Positions 1 through 7,207 of a stretch of 64,000 nt of DNA are shown here, in pieces. A program made the position numbers and the translations under genes. Source of the DNA: Halopiger xanaduensis SH-6 (GTDB taxonomy: Archaea; Halobacteriota; Halobacteria; Halobacteriales; Natrialbaceae); assembly GCF_000217715.1 (NCBI RefSeq), contig NC_015666.1, positions 818,270-882,269 of the forward strand, written 5' to 3'. The notes under the pieces are model-generated. The model was given only the letters and a program-made list of their open reading frames with translations. It did not search any database and was not told the DNA's origin. Position 1 is the first letter of the stretch. The number at the start of each line of letters is the position of its first letter.

Positions 1-837
1 GTGGCGGCCGGGTTCCGTCTCCCCGTCCACCCCGACTTCGGCCGTCCGACGGAGCAGATCGATCCCGATCGGCAGCGTCGGAAACCGTCGCTCGCTGCTT
101 TCCATCGCGTAGCCGCGCAGGTAGACGACCCACGCGTTGCCGCCGTCGGCGTCGAGCGGCCGACGAACGACGCCGTACTCGGAGATCAACGAGAGCGAGT
201 GCAGGTGCTCGAGGCTCGCTTCGACCGGATCCTCGACACCGGCGGCCTGCACCGGCAACAGGTTCCGCGCCGCCGCCTCGAGCACCCCGACGCGCTCGTC
301 TGGCGCGAGGTGGCGCTCAAGCTCCGTCGCCATGCTCTCGAGCAACACCAGACAGAGGGTGTCCGGGTCAGCCACGGCCTCCGCGGCGGCGAGGTACGCG
401 TCCATGATCGCGCTCTCGGCGGCGGCGTGGTCGCGCGCCGAGAGCGCCTCGAAGACGGCGCCCGAGACGTCGTGGCAGAACCCGATCAGCGGTTGTCGGC
501 CGCTGTCGATCGCGTCCGTCGACCTCGAGGACGGACGGTCGTCAACCGGATCGGCGGCGCTCGGCGCGGGCGGCGCCGGATCGGCGGCCGCATCCCGTCC
601 CACCTGACAGACGACGGGGTCGTAAAACGGCAGCTGCGGGTCGTACCGGCGCAGCGCGGCCCGGTACTGCTCGGTCGCCCTGACGGCGTCGACCGCGGCC
701 TCGCGCGTCGGGAACCGCTTGCCGGCGACGGGAACCGGTCGCTCGCCGGACCGGGCGCAGACGACGTAGAATTCGCCGTCCTCGCTCGCTATCTGTTCGA
801 TCCGATCGCGTATTTCGCGCAGTGTCGTTCCGACCAT
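1..837 (-). CDS. Haloarchaeal two-domain protein of unknown function, 3' part missing
   Basis: The frame is open from ATG at 837 to the left edge: 279 codons are visible and the C-terminus is absent. Residues 1-75 form a compact N-terminal domain containing RATEQYRAALRRYDPQLPFY, a signature I recall from haloarchaeal DUF7552-type proteins. A Pro/Ala-rich linker follows, then a mostly helical second domain (about residues 115-279, DUF7551-like by memory) with repeated Ala/Leu/Glu stretches and no catalytic motif I recognise. No signal peptide or membrane segment is visible. Two DtxR-type iron boxes lie 115-165 bp upstream, so iron-dependent control is likely, and siderophore or iron metabolism is a reasonable guess. 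Function is unknown. Confidence is good that the gene is real and low on its role. Confidence 0.75.
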   Translation of the reverse strand, partial: MVGTTLREIRDRIEQIASEDGEFYVVCARSGERPVPVAGKRFPTREAAVDAVRATEQYRAALRRYDPQLPFYDPVVCQVGRDAAADPAPPAPSAADPVDDRPSSRSTDAIDSGRQPLIGFCHDVSGAVFEALSARDHAAAESAIMDAYLAAAEAVADPDTLCLVLLESMATELERHLAPDERVGVLEAAARNLLPVQAAGVEDPVEASLEHLHSLSLISEYGVVRRPLDADGGNAWVVYLRGYAMESSERRFPTLPIGIDLLRRTAEVGVDGETEPGRH

Positions 838-1255
838 GGATACTCGTTGTCTGTGGCGTTCGAGCCGGCTCTCGGCCCGTTCGTCGCGACCCGCGCGGCG
901 ATCGTCCGCCGGTGCGGCCGATCTCGTCCGCGGCTCGCTCCTTACTCATGGTTTAGGCCAACCTAAAGGTAGATAAGTCTACTGGATTTTAGGCGAGCCT
1001 AATACCTGCCGTCGATCGCAACTGTTCCGATTCCTGGGCGTTTGACGGGTCTCCGCCTCTCTTTCGATGAACCACCGCGTCTGCCGCAGTAGCGCTTTCC
1101 ACTCCTCGAGTCGGAAGCGCTACTCGATCACCCTTATCACGCTACTCGACAGCGTATAAATTGAATATCGATATATCAAATCGCGGCCGGAAACCCGATC
1201 GCCAACACAGCGTTTATGCTGTCCAACGGGCTATTTGCCGTATCTCCCCGCCCCT
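838..1255. other. Intergenic region between divergent genes
   Basis: This 418-bp AT-richer stretch separates the leftward unknown gene from the rightward PHP gene. It holds the iron boxes (952-1002), listed separately, and an AT-rich block at about 1153-1182 (ATAAATTGAATATCGATATA) that could supply the PHP-gene promoter. An ATG at 949 opens a leftward frame ending near 542, but it is out of frame with the real gene and is an Arg-rich antisense-type translation. I see no further gene. Confidence 0.6.
952..1002. promoter_or_regulatory. Two DtxR-family (iron-responsive) operators
   Basis: Two inverted repeats match the DtxR/IdeR/SirR-type core TTAGG...CCTAA: TTTAGGCCAACCTAAA at 952-967 and the perfect palindrome TTAGGCGAGCCTAA at 989-1002. 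They bracket a short segment (970-981, TAGATAAGTCTA) that includes a leftward TATA-like sequence, CTTATC. A metalloregulator bound at both sites would therefore cover the core promoter of the leftward gene starting at 837. Haloarchaea carry several DtxR-family regulators (Idr1, Idr2, SirR) that recognise sites of this type. Which one acts here cannot be told from sequence. Confidence 0.75.
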
Positions 1256-2020
1256 ATGACGACCCAGATCCCGTTTACCATCGATTTTCACGTCCACTCC
1301 GACGACTCCTACGACGGCCACGAACCCGTCGAACTCATCCTCGAGCACGCGGCGGATATCGGTCTCGACGGCGTCGTTATCACCGACCACGACGAGATCG
1401 GCGAGTCGCTGCGGGCCGCCGAACTGGCGCCCGAGTACGGGCTGATCGGCATTCCGGGGGTCGAAGTCTCGACGAAACACGGCCACCTACTGGCGATCGG
1501 CGTCGAGGAACGCCCCGAACCCGGTCGCCCCGTCGGCGAGACCGTTCAGACCGTCCGCGACCTCGGCGGGATCGCGATCGTTCCCCACCCGTTCCAGCGC
1601 AGTCGCCACGGCATCCGGAAACGCAACGTCGACGACGTCGACGCCATCGAAACCTACAACTCGATGCTCTTTACCGGCTACCGGAACCGTCGCGCACGAA
1701 CCTTCGCTCGTCGCCGCGGCTATCCCGAGATCGGCGCCAGCGACGCCCACTACCTGCCCAACGTCGGCAAGGCCTACACCGAGGTGATCGTCACGCCCGA
1801 CGCCGAGAACCCGACCCGCGCCGACATCGACGGCGGCGAGCTCGTCGAGGCCATCCTCGAGGGGCGGACCCAGATCCGCGGGAAGCGAACGCCGATCCGC
1901 AAGAGCGCGGTCCAGTACGCGAAGGGGGCGGTCCGAAAGGGAACCTTCGTCGTGACCTCCCACGCGCCGCTCGTGCCGACGGTGCCGTCGTCGATGAAGC
2001 GCTCGCGGTCCAAGTCGTAG
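1256..2020 (+). CDS. PHP-domain metal-dependent phosphoesterase
   Basis: This 254-residue protein has the PHP-family metal ligands: DFHVHSDDSYDGH at residues 9-21, VVITDHDEIG near 40, GVEVSTKHGH near 73, VPHPF near 107 and GASDAHY near 163. These are the ordered PHP motifs that bind a tri-metal cluster. The family hydrolyses phosphoesters, and some members are histidinol-phosphatase-like or nucleases. The substrate cannot be deduced. I chose ATG at 1256 because the motifs begin only eight residues later; a TTG at 1235 would add seven residues. The gene ends 12 bp from the convergent RecJ-like gene. The last 60 residues are basic and lack recognisable motifs. Confidence 0.85.
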   Translation: MTTQIPFTIDFHVHSDDSYDGHEPVELILEHAADIGLDGVVITDHDEIGESLRAAELAPEYGLIGIPGVEVSTKHGHLLAIGVEERPEPGRPVGETVQTVRDLGGIAIVPHPFQRSRHGIRKRNVDDVDAIETYNSMLFTGYRNRRARTFARRRGYPEIGASDAHYLPNVGKAYTEVIVTPDAENPTRADIDGGELVEAILEGRTQIRGKRTPIRKSAVQYAKGAVRKGTFVVTSHAPLVPTVPSSMKRSRSKS

Positions 2021-2032
2021 GAAAACGCCCCG

Positions 2033-3511
2033 TCAGGACAACTGTTCGCCGACGATTTCGTCGGCCATCTCGACGAACTCTTCCTCGCGACCGATCGGGA
2101 CGGTCGCGCCGGCCGCGACGTCGTGGCCGCCGCCGTCGCCGTCGACGGCGCGCGAGGCCTCGCCCATCACGACCGAGAGGTCCAGCCCCTTTCGGACGAG
2201 CGAGTGGGTGCCGCGCGCCGAGACCTTGACCGCTTCGTCGTTCTTCTGTGCGAAGGCGACGATCGGCTTCGAGCGGCTGATCCCCTCGTTGCCCATCGCC
2301 ATCCCCGCGACGATGCCGACGATCGTCTCGCGGATGCGGTCGCCCGCGTGGAACCACTGGACGTTGTCCTCGTGAGTGACGCCCTCTCGCGTGACGAGAT
2401 CGATCCCCTCCGAGAGGTTCCGTCGGTGGTTTCGCAAGAGGGTCCGGGCCTGCTCGAGCGCGCCCTCGCGGTCGCCCAGACAGACCCCGAGGCCGACGTC
2501 GGCCCGCTCGTAGCGGGCGGTCGCGTTCAGCAGCGTCGAGAACTCGCTGGCGTCGCGCAGTTCGGTGCCGACGGGTTCCTCGCAGAGGACGTAGGCGGTG
2601 CCGACGAGACTCTCGATTTTCTTCGCGGGAACGCCCCGCGAGACGGCTCGCTTGACGAGCGCGCTGGCGACGGTCCGCTTTTCCTCGTTCGAGAGGTCGG
2701 CCCACCGGCGCCACTCGCCGTCCTCCTCGCGTTGCAACTCGAGATCCAACTCCTCGAGGAACTGCAGGGCGCCGGCTTCGTCGTTCGAAATCCCCGGAAT
2801 ACGGACGTCGGTGGCGTACTCGAGCAGTTTCGGGAGCGGCCGGGTCTGTTTGCCGTAGAGCGCGAGGTCCTTGCCGGTCTCTATGACGCCGGCCTCGACT
2901 CCTTCGGCGACGATCTGCTCGTTCGCGCCGCGGAGTTCGCCGCCGGAGGCCTGCATGTCGCCGACGGCGCCGACGACGGCGAGGGCCGCGAGATCGCGGT
3001 TGTCGGCGCGCGCGGGCGTTCCAGAATCGACCGTGACGGCGCCGCCGTCCGCGGCCACCGATTGATCGGATTCTTCGGCGAGCGCCCGCGCGAGAACGTA
3101 GCTTGCGCCGGCGCCCGACAGTTCCGAGGCGCCGTCGATCCCGAACAGCAGCGGATTCAGGTGATACTCGGTCTCGCGGTCGGCCGGCTGGTGGTGATCC
3201 GCGATGACCGGCGTGAAGTCGCCGGCGTCCTCGCGGTCGCCGATGATATCGAGTTGGCCGCTCCCGAAGTCGGTAAAGAGGACGGTGTCGTAGTCGGTCG
3301 CCGCGATGTCGGCGATTGCGTCCTCGTCGAGTTGCTTCTCGAAGACCGTCTCGAAGGAAATCGCCGCGCGCTCTAAGGCCTGCGCAGCGATCGCGGCGCT
3401 GGTCAGTCCGTCCGCGTCGATGTGGGACGCCAGCAGGACGCGATCGGCCTCACACAGTCGTCGCGCACAGCGGGTCGCACGCTCCTCGAGTTCGGGGATC
3501 GGCCCAGCCAT
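2033..3511 (-). CDS. RecJ-like DHH-family single-strand nuclease
   Basis: This 492-residue protein starts at ATG 3511. It has the DHH phosphoesterase motifs in order: SHIDADG near residue 29 (motif I), FTDFGSGQ near 80, DHHQP near 106, and a C-terminal DHHA1 domain with GGGHDVAAGA near 460. Archaeal relatives include RecJ-like exonucleases and GAN, which binds GINS at replication forks. The expected role is 5'-3' single-strand DNA (or RNA) degradation in repair or Okazaki-fragment processing. Haloarchaea have several such paralogues, so I do not assign a number. It is transcribed away from the hem cluster and is convergent with the PHP gene. Confidence 0.85.
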   Translation of the reverse strand: MAGPIPELEERATRCARRLCEADRVLLASHIDADGLTSAAIAAQALERAAISFETVFEKQLDEDAIADIAATDYDTVLFTDFGSGQLDIIGDREDAGDFTPVIADHHQPADRETEYHLNPLLFGIDGASELSGAGASYVLARALAEESDQSVAADGGAVTVDSGTPARADNRDLAALAVVGAVGDMQASGGELRGANEQIVAEGVEAGVIETGKDLALYGKQTRPLPKLLEYATDVRIPGISNDEAGALQFLEELDLELQREEDGEWRRWADLSNEEKRTVASALVKRAVSRGVPAKKIESLVGTAYVLCEEPVGTELRDASEFSTLLNATARYERADVGLGVCLGDREGALEQARTLLRNHRRNLSEGIDLVTREGVTHEDNVQWFHAGDRIRETIVGIVAGMAMGNEGISRSKPIVAFAQKNDEAVKVSARGTHSLVRKGLDLSVVMGEASRAVDGDGGGHDVAAGATVPIGREEEFVEMADEIVGEQLS

Positions 3512-3583
3512 CGAGAATCTCTTGGGGCGGCTTTCGTGATAAAGTCGCGGACTCTCTCGGCACTACTCGATCAGCGCTGCGGG

Positions 3584-4327
3584 TCAGTCCTTCCGTACTG
3601 CCTCGAGGGTCTCGCGCGCAAGCCGTTCGAACGTGGCCTCGCTGGCGACCAGATCGACGTCTATCCCGCAGTCTTCGGCCGTCTCGCGGGTCGGTTCGCC
3701 GATGACTCCGACAGTGGCGGTCTCGAGCCCCGCCAGCGCGTCGTCGCGAATCCCGCGTTCGGCGGCGGCCTCGAGGAAGTGCTCGACCGTTAACGAGGAG
3801 GTGAAACAGGCGACGTCGAGGTCGCCGGCGGCGGCGAGTTCGGCCGACTCGCCGCTTCCCTCTGGCCGCACTAGCCGGTAGAGAATCGTTTCGTGGACGT
3901 ACGCGCCGGCGTCCTCGAGGCCCTCGAGGAGGACGGGGCTGCCGTGGTCGCTGCGGGCGACCTCGACGCGGGCGCCGTCGACGCGGTCTTCGAGCGCCGC
4001 GACCAGCCCGCTCGAGGTGAACGCCTCGGGGACCAGATCGACCGCGTACCCCTCGGCGCGGAGCGCGTCGGCCGTCGCGGGGCCGATCGCGCAGACGGTC
4101 TCCTCGCCGGACTTCCAGCCCGCCTCGGAGACGAGTTCGGCGCCGGTCTTGCTCGTGAAGACGACGTAGTCGGCGTCCGAGCGGGGCGTCGCGTCGGTGG
4201 CCTCGACGGCGAGCATCGGATCCGGGATCGGCTCGGCGCCCAGTTCCTCGAGCAGGGCGACGGCGTCCGCGATGCGGTCGTCGTCGGGGCGGAAGACGGC
4301 GACGGTCGGCGTGTTGTCGTCAGTCAT
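3584..4327 (-). CDS. hemD: Uroporphyrinogen-III synthase
   Basis: This 247-residue cytosolic enzyme should close hydroxymethylbilane into uroporphyrinogen III with inversion of ring D. The two-lobe HemD pattern is visible: VAVFRPDDDR at the N-terminus, DYVVFTSKTGAELV near residue 54, CAIGPATADALRAEG near 82, CFTSSLTVEHFLEA in the second lobe and VGVIGEPT near 213. HemD sequences are poorly conserved, so context matters: the gene overlaps cobA by 8 bp and lies in the same leftward run as hemC. I chose ATG at 4327 (MTDDNTP). ATG 4333 and GTG 4336 are alternatives in the same frame. The overlap suggests translational coupling. Confidence 0.88.
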   Translation of the reverse strand: MTDDNTPTVAVFRPDDDRIADAVALLEELGAEPIPDPMLAVEATDATPRSDADYVVFTSKTGAELVSEAGWKSGEETVCAIGPATADALRAEGYAVDLVPEAFTSSGLVAALEDRVDGARVEVARSDHGSPVLLEGLEDAGAYVHETILYRLVRPEGSGESAELAAAGDLDVACFTSSLTVEHFLEAAAERGIRDDALAGLETATVGVIGEPTRETAEDCGIDVDLVASEATFERLARETLEAVRKD

Positions 4328-5135
4328 CGCCATCACCGCGGCGGCCGTCGGCGACGGGCGCGTACTCGTTTTCCAGCGCGTCGAGCACCGATTCGCGGGT
4401 GGCGGCGACGTCGCCGATCACCGTCACGGCCGGCGGCCTGATTCCGACCTCGTCGCGGGCCTCGACGATGGTCTCGAGGGTGCCGGTCGCGACCTGTTGT
4501 TCGGGCCAGGTGCCGCGTTCGACGAGCGCGACCGGCGTCTCGGAACTCATCCCGGCCTCGCGCAACGCCGCGGTGTAGTCGGGGAGTCGCTTGACGCCCA
4601 TCAGGACGACGATGGTGCCGCCGGCCTCGGCCAGCGATTCCCAGTCGACCGCCGACTCGTCCTTTGTCGGATCCTCGTGACCCGTGACGAAGGAGACCGA
4701 GGAGGCGTGATCGCGGTGGGTGACCGGAATCCCGACGACGGCGGGGGCGGCGATCGCGGAGGTGACCCCGGGGACGACCTCGAAAGGGACCCCGTGATTC
4801 GCCAGATACTCCGCTTCCTCGCCGCCGCGGCCGAAGACGAACGAGTCGCCGCCCTTGAGTCGGACCACCTTCTTGCCGTCGCGGGCGTATTCGACCAGCC
4901 GGTCGTTGATTTCCGACTGGGTCGTTCGCTCACCCTGTGCGTGCTTGCCGACGTACTCGCAGCGCTCGTCGGGCAGCATCCCGATGATTTTCGGTCCCGG
5001 CAGCCTGTCGTGGAGGATGACGTCGGCATCCTCGAGCAAGGCTTTCGCCCTGACGGTCAGCAGTCCGGGGTCGCCGGGGCCGCTGCCGACGAGGTAGACG
5101 GTACCGGGTTCGGCCTCGATATCGCGTGCGTCCAT
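4320..5135 (-). CDS. cobA: Uroporphyrinogen-III C-methyltransferase (SUMT)
   Basis: This 271-residue enzyme methylates uroporphyrinogen III at C2 and C7 with SAM to give precorrin-2, the entry to siroheme and cobalamin. Diagnostic features are VYLVGSGPGDPGLLT at residues 13-27, DVILHDRLPGP near 35, KGGDSFVFGRGGEEAEYL near 94, VVPGVTSAIAAPAVVGIPVTHR (spanning about 119-140) and VVLMGVKRLPDY near 176. The length fits single-domain CobA without the CysG oxidase part. It sits between hemC and hemD, and its end overlaps hemD. Siroheme made from its product is needed by the nitrite reductase at 45118. The start at ATG 5135 lies 15 bp after the hemC stop. Confidence 0.93.
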   Translation of the reverse strand: MDARDIEAEPGTVYLVGSGPGDPGLLTVRAKALLEDADVILHDRLPGPKIIGMLPDERCEYVGKHAQGERTTQSEINDRLVEYARDGKKVVRLKGGDSFVFGRGGEEAEYLANHGVPFEVVPGVTSAIAAPAVVGIPVTHRDHASSVSFVTGHEDPTKDESAVDWESLAEAGGTIVVLMGVKRLPDYTAALREAGMSSETPVALVERGTWPEQQVATGTLETIVEARDEVGIRPPAVTVIGDVAATRESVLDALENEYAPVADGRRGDGDD

Positions 5136-5150
5136 CTCAGTATATCCTAC

Positions 5151-6341
5151 CTATTTCCCCGCGGGCTTATCTTCCGAGGGAACGCCGCCAGTACTGCCGC
5201 CATCGGTATCGTCGGTATCGCCCGCCCCGGTATCGTCGTCAGCGTCGGCACCCGCGTCTTCCCGCGCCCGCTCGATCAGTTCTGCAGCGCCCCGATCCGC
5301 GAGATCCCGCGCGAACTCGCGGGCGGCCTCGGCGTGGCGCTCGATCGGCAGGTCCCGCGCGCCGGTCACCGACTCCTCGCCGTCCCGGTCGAAGACGGTG
5401 ACGTCGGCGTGGACGTACTCGCCCTGGACGACCGCGTAGATGCCGACCGGTGCGATACAGCCCCCGCCGAGTTCCGCGAGGATCGTCCGCTCGACGGTCG
5501 TCTCCACGCGGCTGCGCGGGTGGTCGATCGCGCTCTGAATGTCGCGGGCCGTCTCGCCGTCGGTCGCGGTGACGGCCAGCGCCCCCTGGCCCGGCGCGGG
5601 GACGAACGTCGACGTCGGCAGTTCCTGATAGTCGACGTAGTGGGCCAGCCCGCTGCGCTCGAGGCCCGCGTGCGCGAGGACGATCGCGTCGTACTCCGTC
5701 TCTACCTCCCGACCCAGGGCCTGACGCTCGAGTTCCGAGAGGTCGTCGAACCACTCGTCGACGGTGCGGTCGTACGCGGGTTCGAAGTCCTCGTCGCCGG
5801 TATTCGCCTTGCGCTCCTTGTCCGCTTCCGAACGCTGCTGGTGTTCTTCCTGCAGCGCGGGCGCGAGCAGCTTCTCGAGGCGCGTATCCACGTTCCCGCG
5901 CAGGGGCTCGACCTGCAGGTCGTCCCGTTCGGAGAGCAGTTGCGCGCGACGCCGCAGGCTCGAGGTGCCGACGGTCGCGCCCTCGGGGAGCTCCTCGAGG
6001 GTCGAGCTGTCGGGGGTGACGAGCACGTCGCCCGGCCGGCCGCGTTCCGGGACGGCGGCGGTCACGAGGTCGTCGGGCTGCTCGGTCGGCATGTCCTTCA
6101 TCGAGTGGATGGCGCCGTCGAGGTCGCCCTCGAGGACGCGTTCGTCGAGTTCCCGGACGAACGCCCCCGTCTTGCCGAGTTGGTGGATGAGTTCGTCCCT
6201 GATCTGGTCCCCCGTGGTCTCGACCGTGACGAGTTCCACCTCGTACCGGCGGTCTTCCAGCGCCTCCTTCACCAGGGTGGCCTGTCGCCGGGCGAGTGTG
6301 GACCCCCTCGTCGCCAGTCGCAGCGTCCCGCGCGTTCTCAT
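5151..6341 (-). CDS. hemC: Porphobilinogen deaminase (hydroxymethylbilane synthase)
   Basis: This 396-residue enzyme polymerises four porphobilinogens. The family landmarks are LATRGSTLARRQ near residue 9, GAFVRELDERVLEGDLDGAI near 59-78, HSMKDMPTE, GTSSLRRRAQL near 125, RGNVDTRL near 148 and the dipyrromethane-attachment Cys in LGGGCIAPVG. It is longer than bacterial HemC for two reasons. An acidic, Glu/Arg-rich insert of about 55 residues (roughly 161-215) splits the RGN segment from YDAIVLAHAG, and there is an Asp/Thr-rich tail. ATG at 6341 is chosen because LATRGS follows directly; the frame stays open upstream to 6965, but that part is unlike HemC. It is the first gene of hemC-cobA-hemD. 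Confidence 0.93.
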   Translation of the reverse strand: MRTRGTLRLATRGSTLARRQATLVKEALEDRRYEVELVTVETTGDQIRDELIHQLGKTGAFVRELDERVLEGDLDGAIHSMKDMPTEQPDDLVTAAVPERGRPGDVLVTPDSSTLEELPEGATVGTSSLRRRAQLLSERDDLQVEPLRGNVDTRLEKLLAPALQEEHQQRSEADKERKANTGDEDFEPAYDRTVDEWFDDLSELERQALGREVETEYDAIVLAHAGLERSGLAHYVDYQELPTSTFVPAPGQGALAVTATDGETARDIQSAIDHPRSRVETTVERTILAELGGGCIAPVGIYAVVQGEYVHADVTVFDRDGEESVTGARDLPIERHAEAAREFARDLADRGAAELIERAREDAGADADDDTGAGDTDDTDGGSTGGVPSEDKPAGK

Positions 6342-6484
6342 AGGCGTCAGTCGGTGCCTCGGGTATGAAAAGCGCACGCTTGTCCGGCGGTCGGGCATGC
6401 CCTCCCGTGACACCGGTCCGCGAACTCGGTAACCGATCGGGGCGATTCTATCGAGAGAGCGACGCTCCGGGTTGATCCGGCCAT

Positions 6485-6524
6485 TGTGTGGGACAAACAC
6501 ACATATATTTTGCGGAACGTGTTC
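6485..6524 (+). promoter_or_regulatory. Promoter and inverted repeats upstream of truncated hemoglobin
   Basis: A perfect inverted repeat TGTGTG-N7-CACACA (6485-6503) abuts the TATA-like box TATATTTT at 6504-6511. Just downstream lies GGAACGTGTTCG at 6514-6525, containing the palindrome GAAC-GT-GTTC. A transcript starting about 25-28 bp after the TATA box would have a short leader before ATG 6567. The positions suggest regulation from both sides of the core promoter. A related palindrome, CGAAC-CC-GTTCG, precedes the neighbouring NO reductase. Confidence 0.5.
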
Positions 6525-6566
6525 GGGACGGCAATTATTTCTCTTCAAGGGGGTACATATGAGTGG

Positions 6567-6932
6567 ATGACAGACACGCTGTACGATCGACTCGGCGGCG
6601 AGGACGCTATCGCCCAAGTGGTCGATCGATTCTACGATCGCGTTATGGCCGACGAGCAGGTCGCACACTACTTCGAGGACGTCGACATGCAGAAACAGCG
6701 CGCCCACCAGACCCAGTTCATCAGTTCTGTCACCGGCGGCCCCGTCGAGTACACCGGCGAGGAGATGGAAGCCGCCCACGAGGAGATGGGTATCTCCCCC
6801 GCGGACTTCAAGGCCATCGCCACCCACCTCGACGACACGCTCGCGGAGTTCGACGTCGGCGAGGAGGACCGACAGGCCGTTCTCGAGGCGATCGAGAGCT
6901 ACCGAGACGACATCGTCACGGCTCCGAACTGA
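6567..6932 (+). CDS. Group 1 truncated hemoglobin
   Basis: This 121-residue heme protein has the 2/2-globin pattern LYDRLGGEDAIAQVVDRFYDRV at the N-terminus, VAHYFEDVDM, the FISSVTGGP turn and the proximal-His region EAAHEEMGIS. TrHbs bind O2 and NO; many act as NO dioxygenases or in microaerobic O2 handling. The neighbouring NO reductase supports an NO role. ATG 6567 is the first codon matching the globin start; an upstream in-frame GTG (6486) would translate through the promoter. Promoter elements lie at 6485-6524. A three-codon frame (ATG AGT GGA TGA, 6559-6570) overlaps the start and is probably chance. Confidence 0.92.
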   Translation: MTDTLYDRLGGEDAIAQVVDRFYDRVMADEQVAHYFEDVDMQKQRAHQTQFISSVTGGPVEYTGEEMEAAHEEMGISPADFKAIATHLDDTLAEFDVGEEDRQAVLEAIESYRDDIVTAPN

Positions 6933-7127
6933 CGGCGCAGATCGAACCGTCCACCACGCCGGCAACGGCGCCGACGCGGCGGCCGCACCACGAATTCTCG
7001 CAGGCTATTTTTGCGCGCCGACGGAGAAGTCACGCTCGAGGCGTTCTTCCCCCGTCTGGTCGATTCGAGGCCGACTCCCGAGACGACAGCGGAATACTGA
7101 CAGTCCCATCCCCCCTAACCGCTATCC

Positions 7128-7139
7128 CGAACCCGTTCG
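7128..7139. promoter_or_regulatory. CGAAC-N2-GTTCG palindrome upstream of NO reductase
   Basis: A perfect inverted repeat, CGAAC CC GTTCG, lies 68 bp before the NO reductase start. A weak TATA-like CCTATTTG is near 7170, so the palindrome would sit upstream of the core promoter, as expected for an activator. The hemoglobin promoter has the same GAAC-N2-GTTC core. The remaining sequence between 6933 and 7207 shows no gene. Confidence 0.4.
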
Positions 7140-7207
7140 CGCGTTTTTCCAGTTCGTAGGAACTCTCGGCCTATTTGACGGGGGTTGACGACCGAGTCCC
7201 GTCCGTC

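Noticed and set aside
1-966. A 321-codon rightward frame at the left edge
   Set aside because: It is antisense to the leftward gene with the recognisable RYDPQLPFY domain and runs through the iron boxes; composition is Arg-rich.
6559-6570. Three-codon frame ATG AGT GGA TGA overlapping the hemoglobin start
   Set aside because: Too short to judge; a coupled start is possible, but such frames arise by chance.
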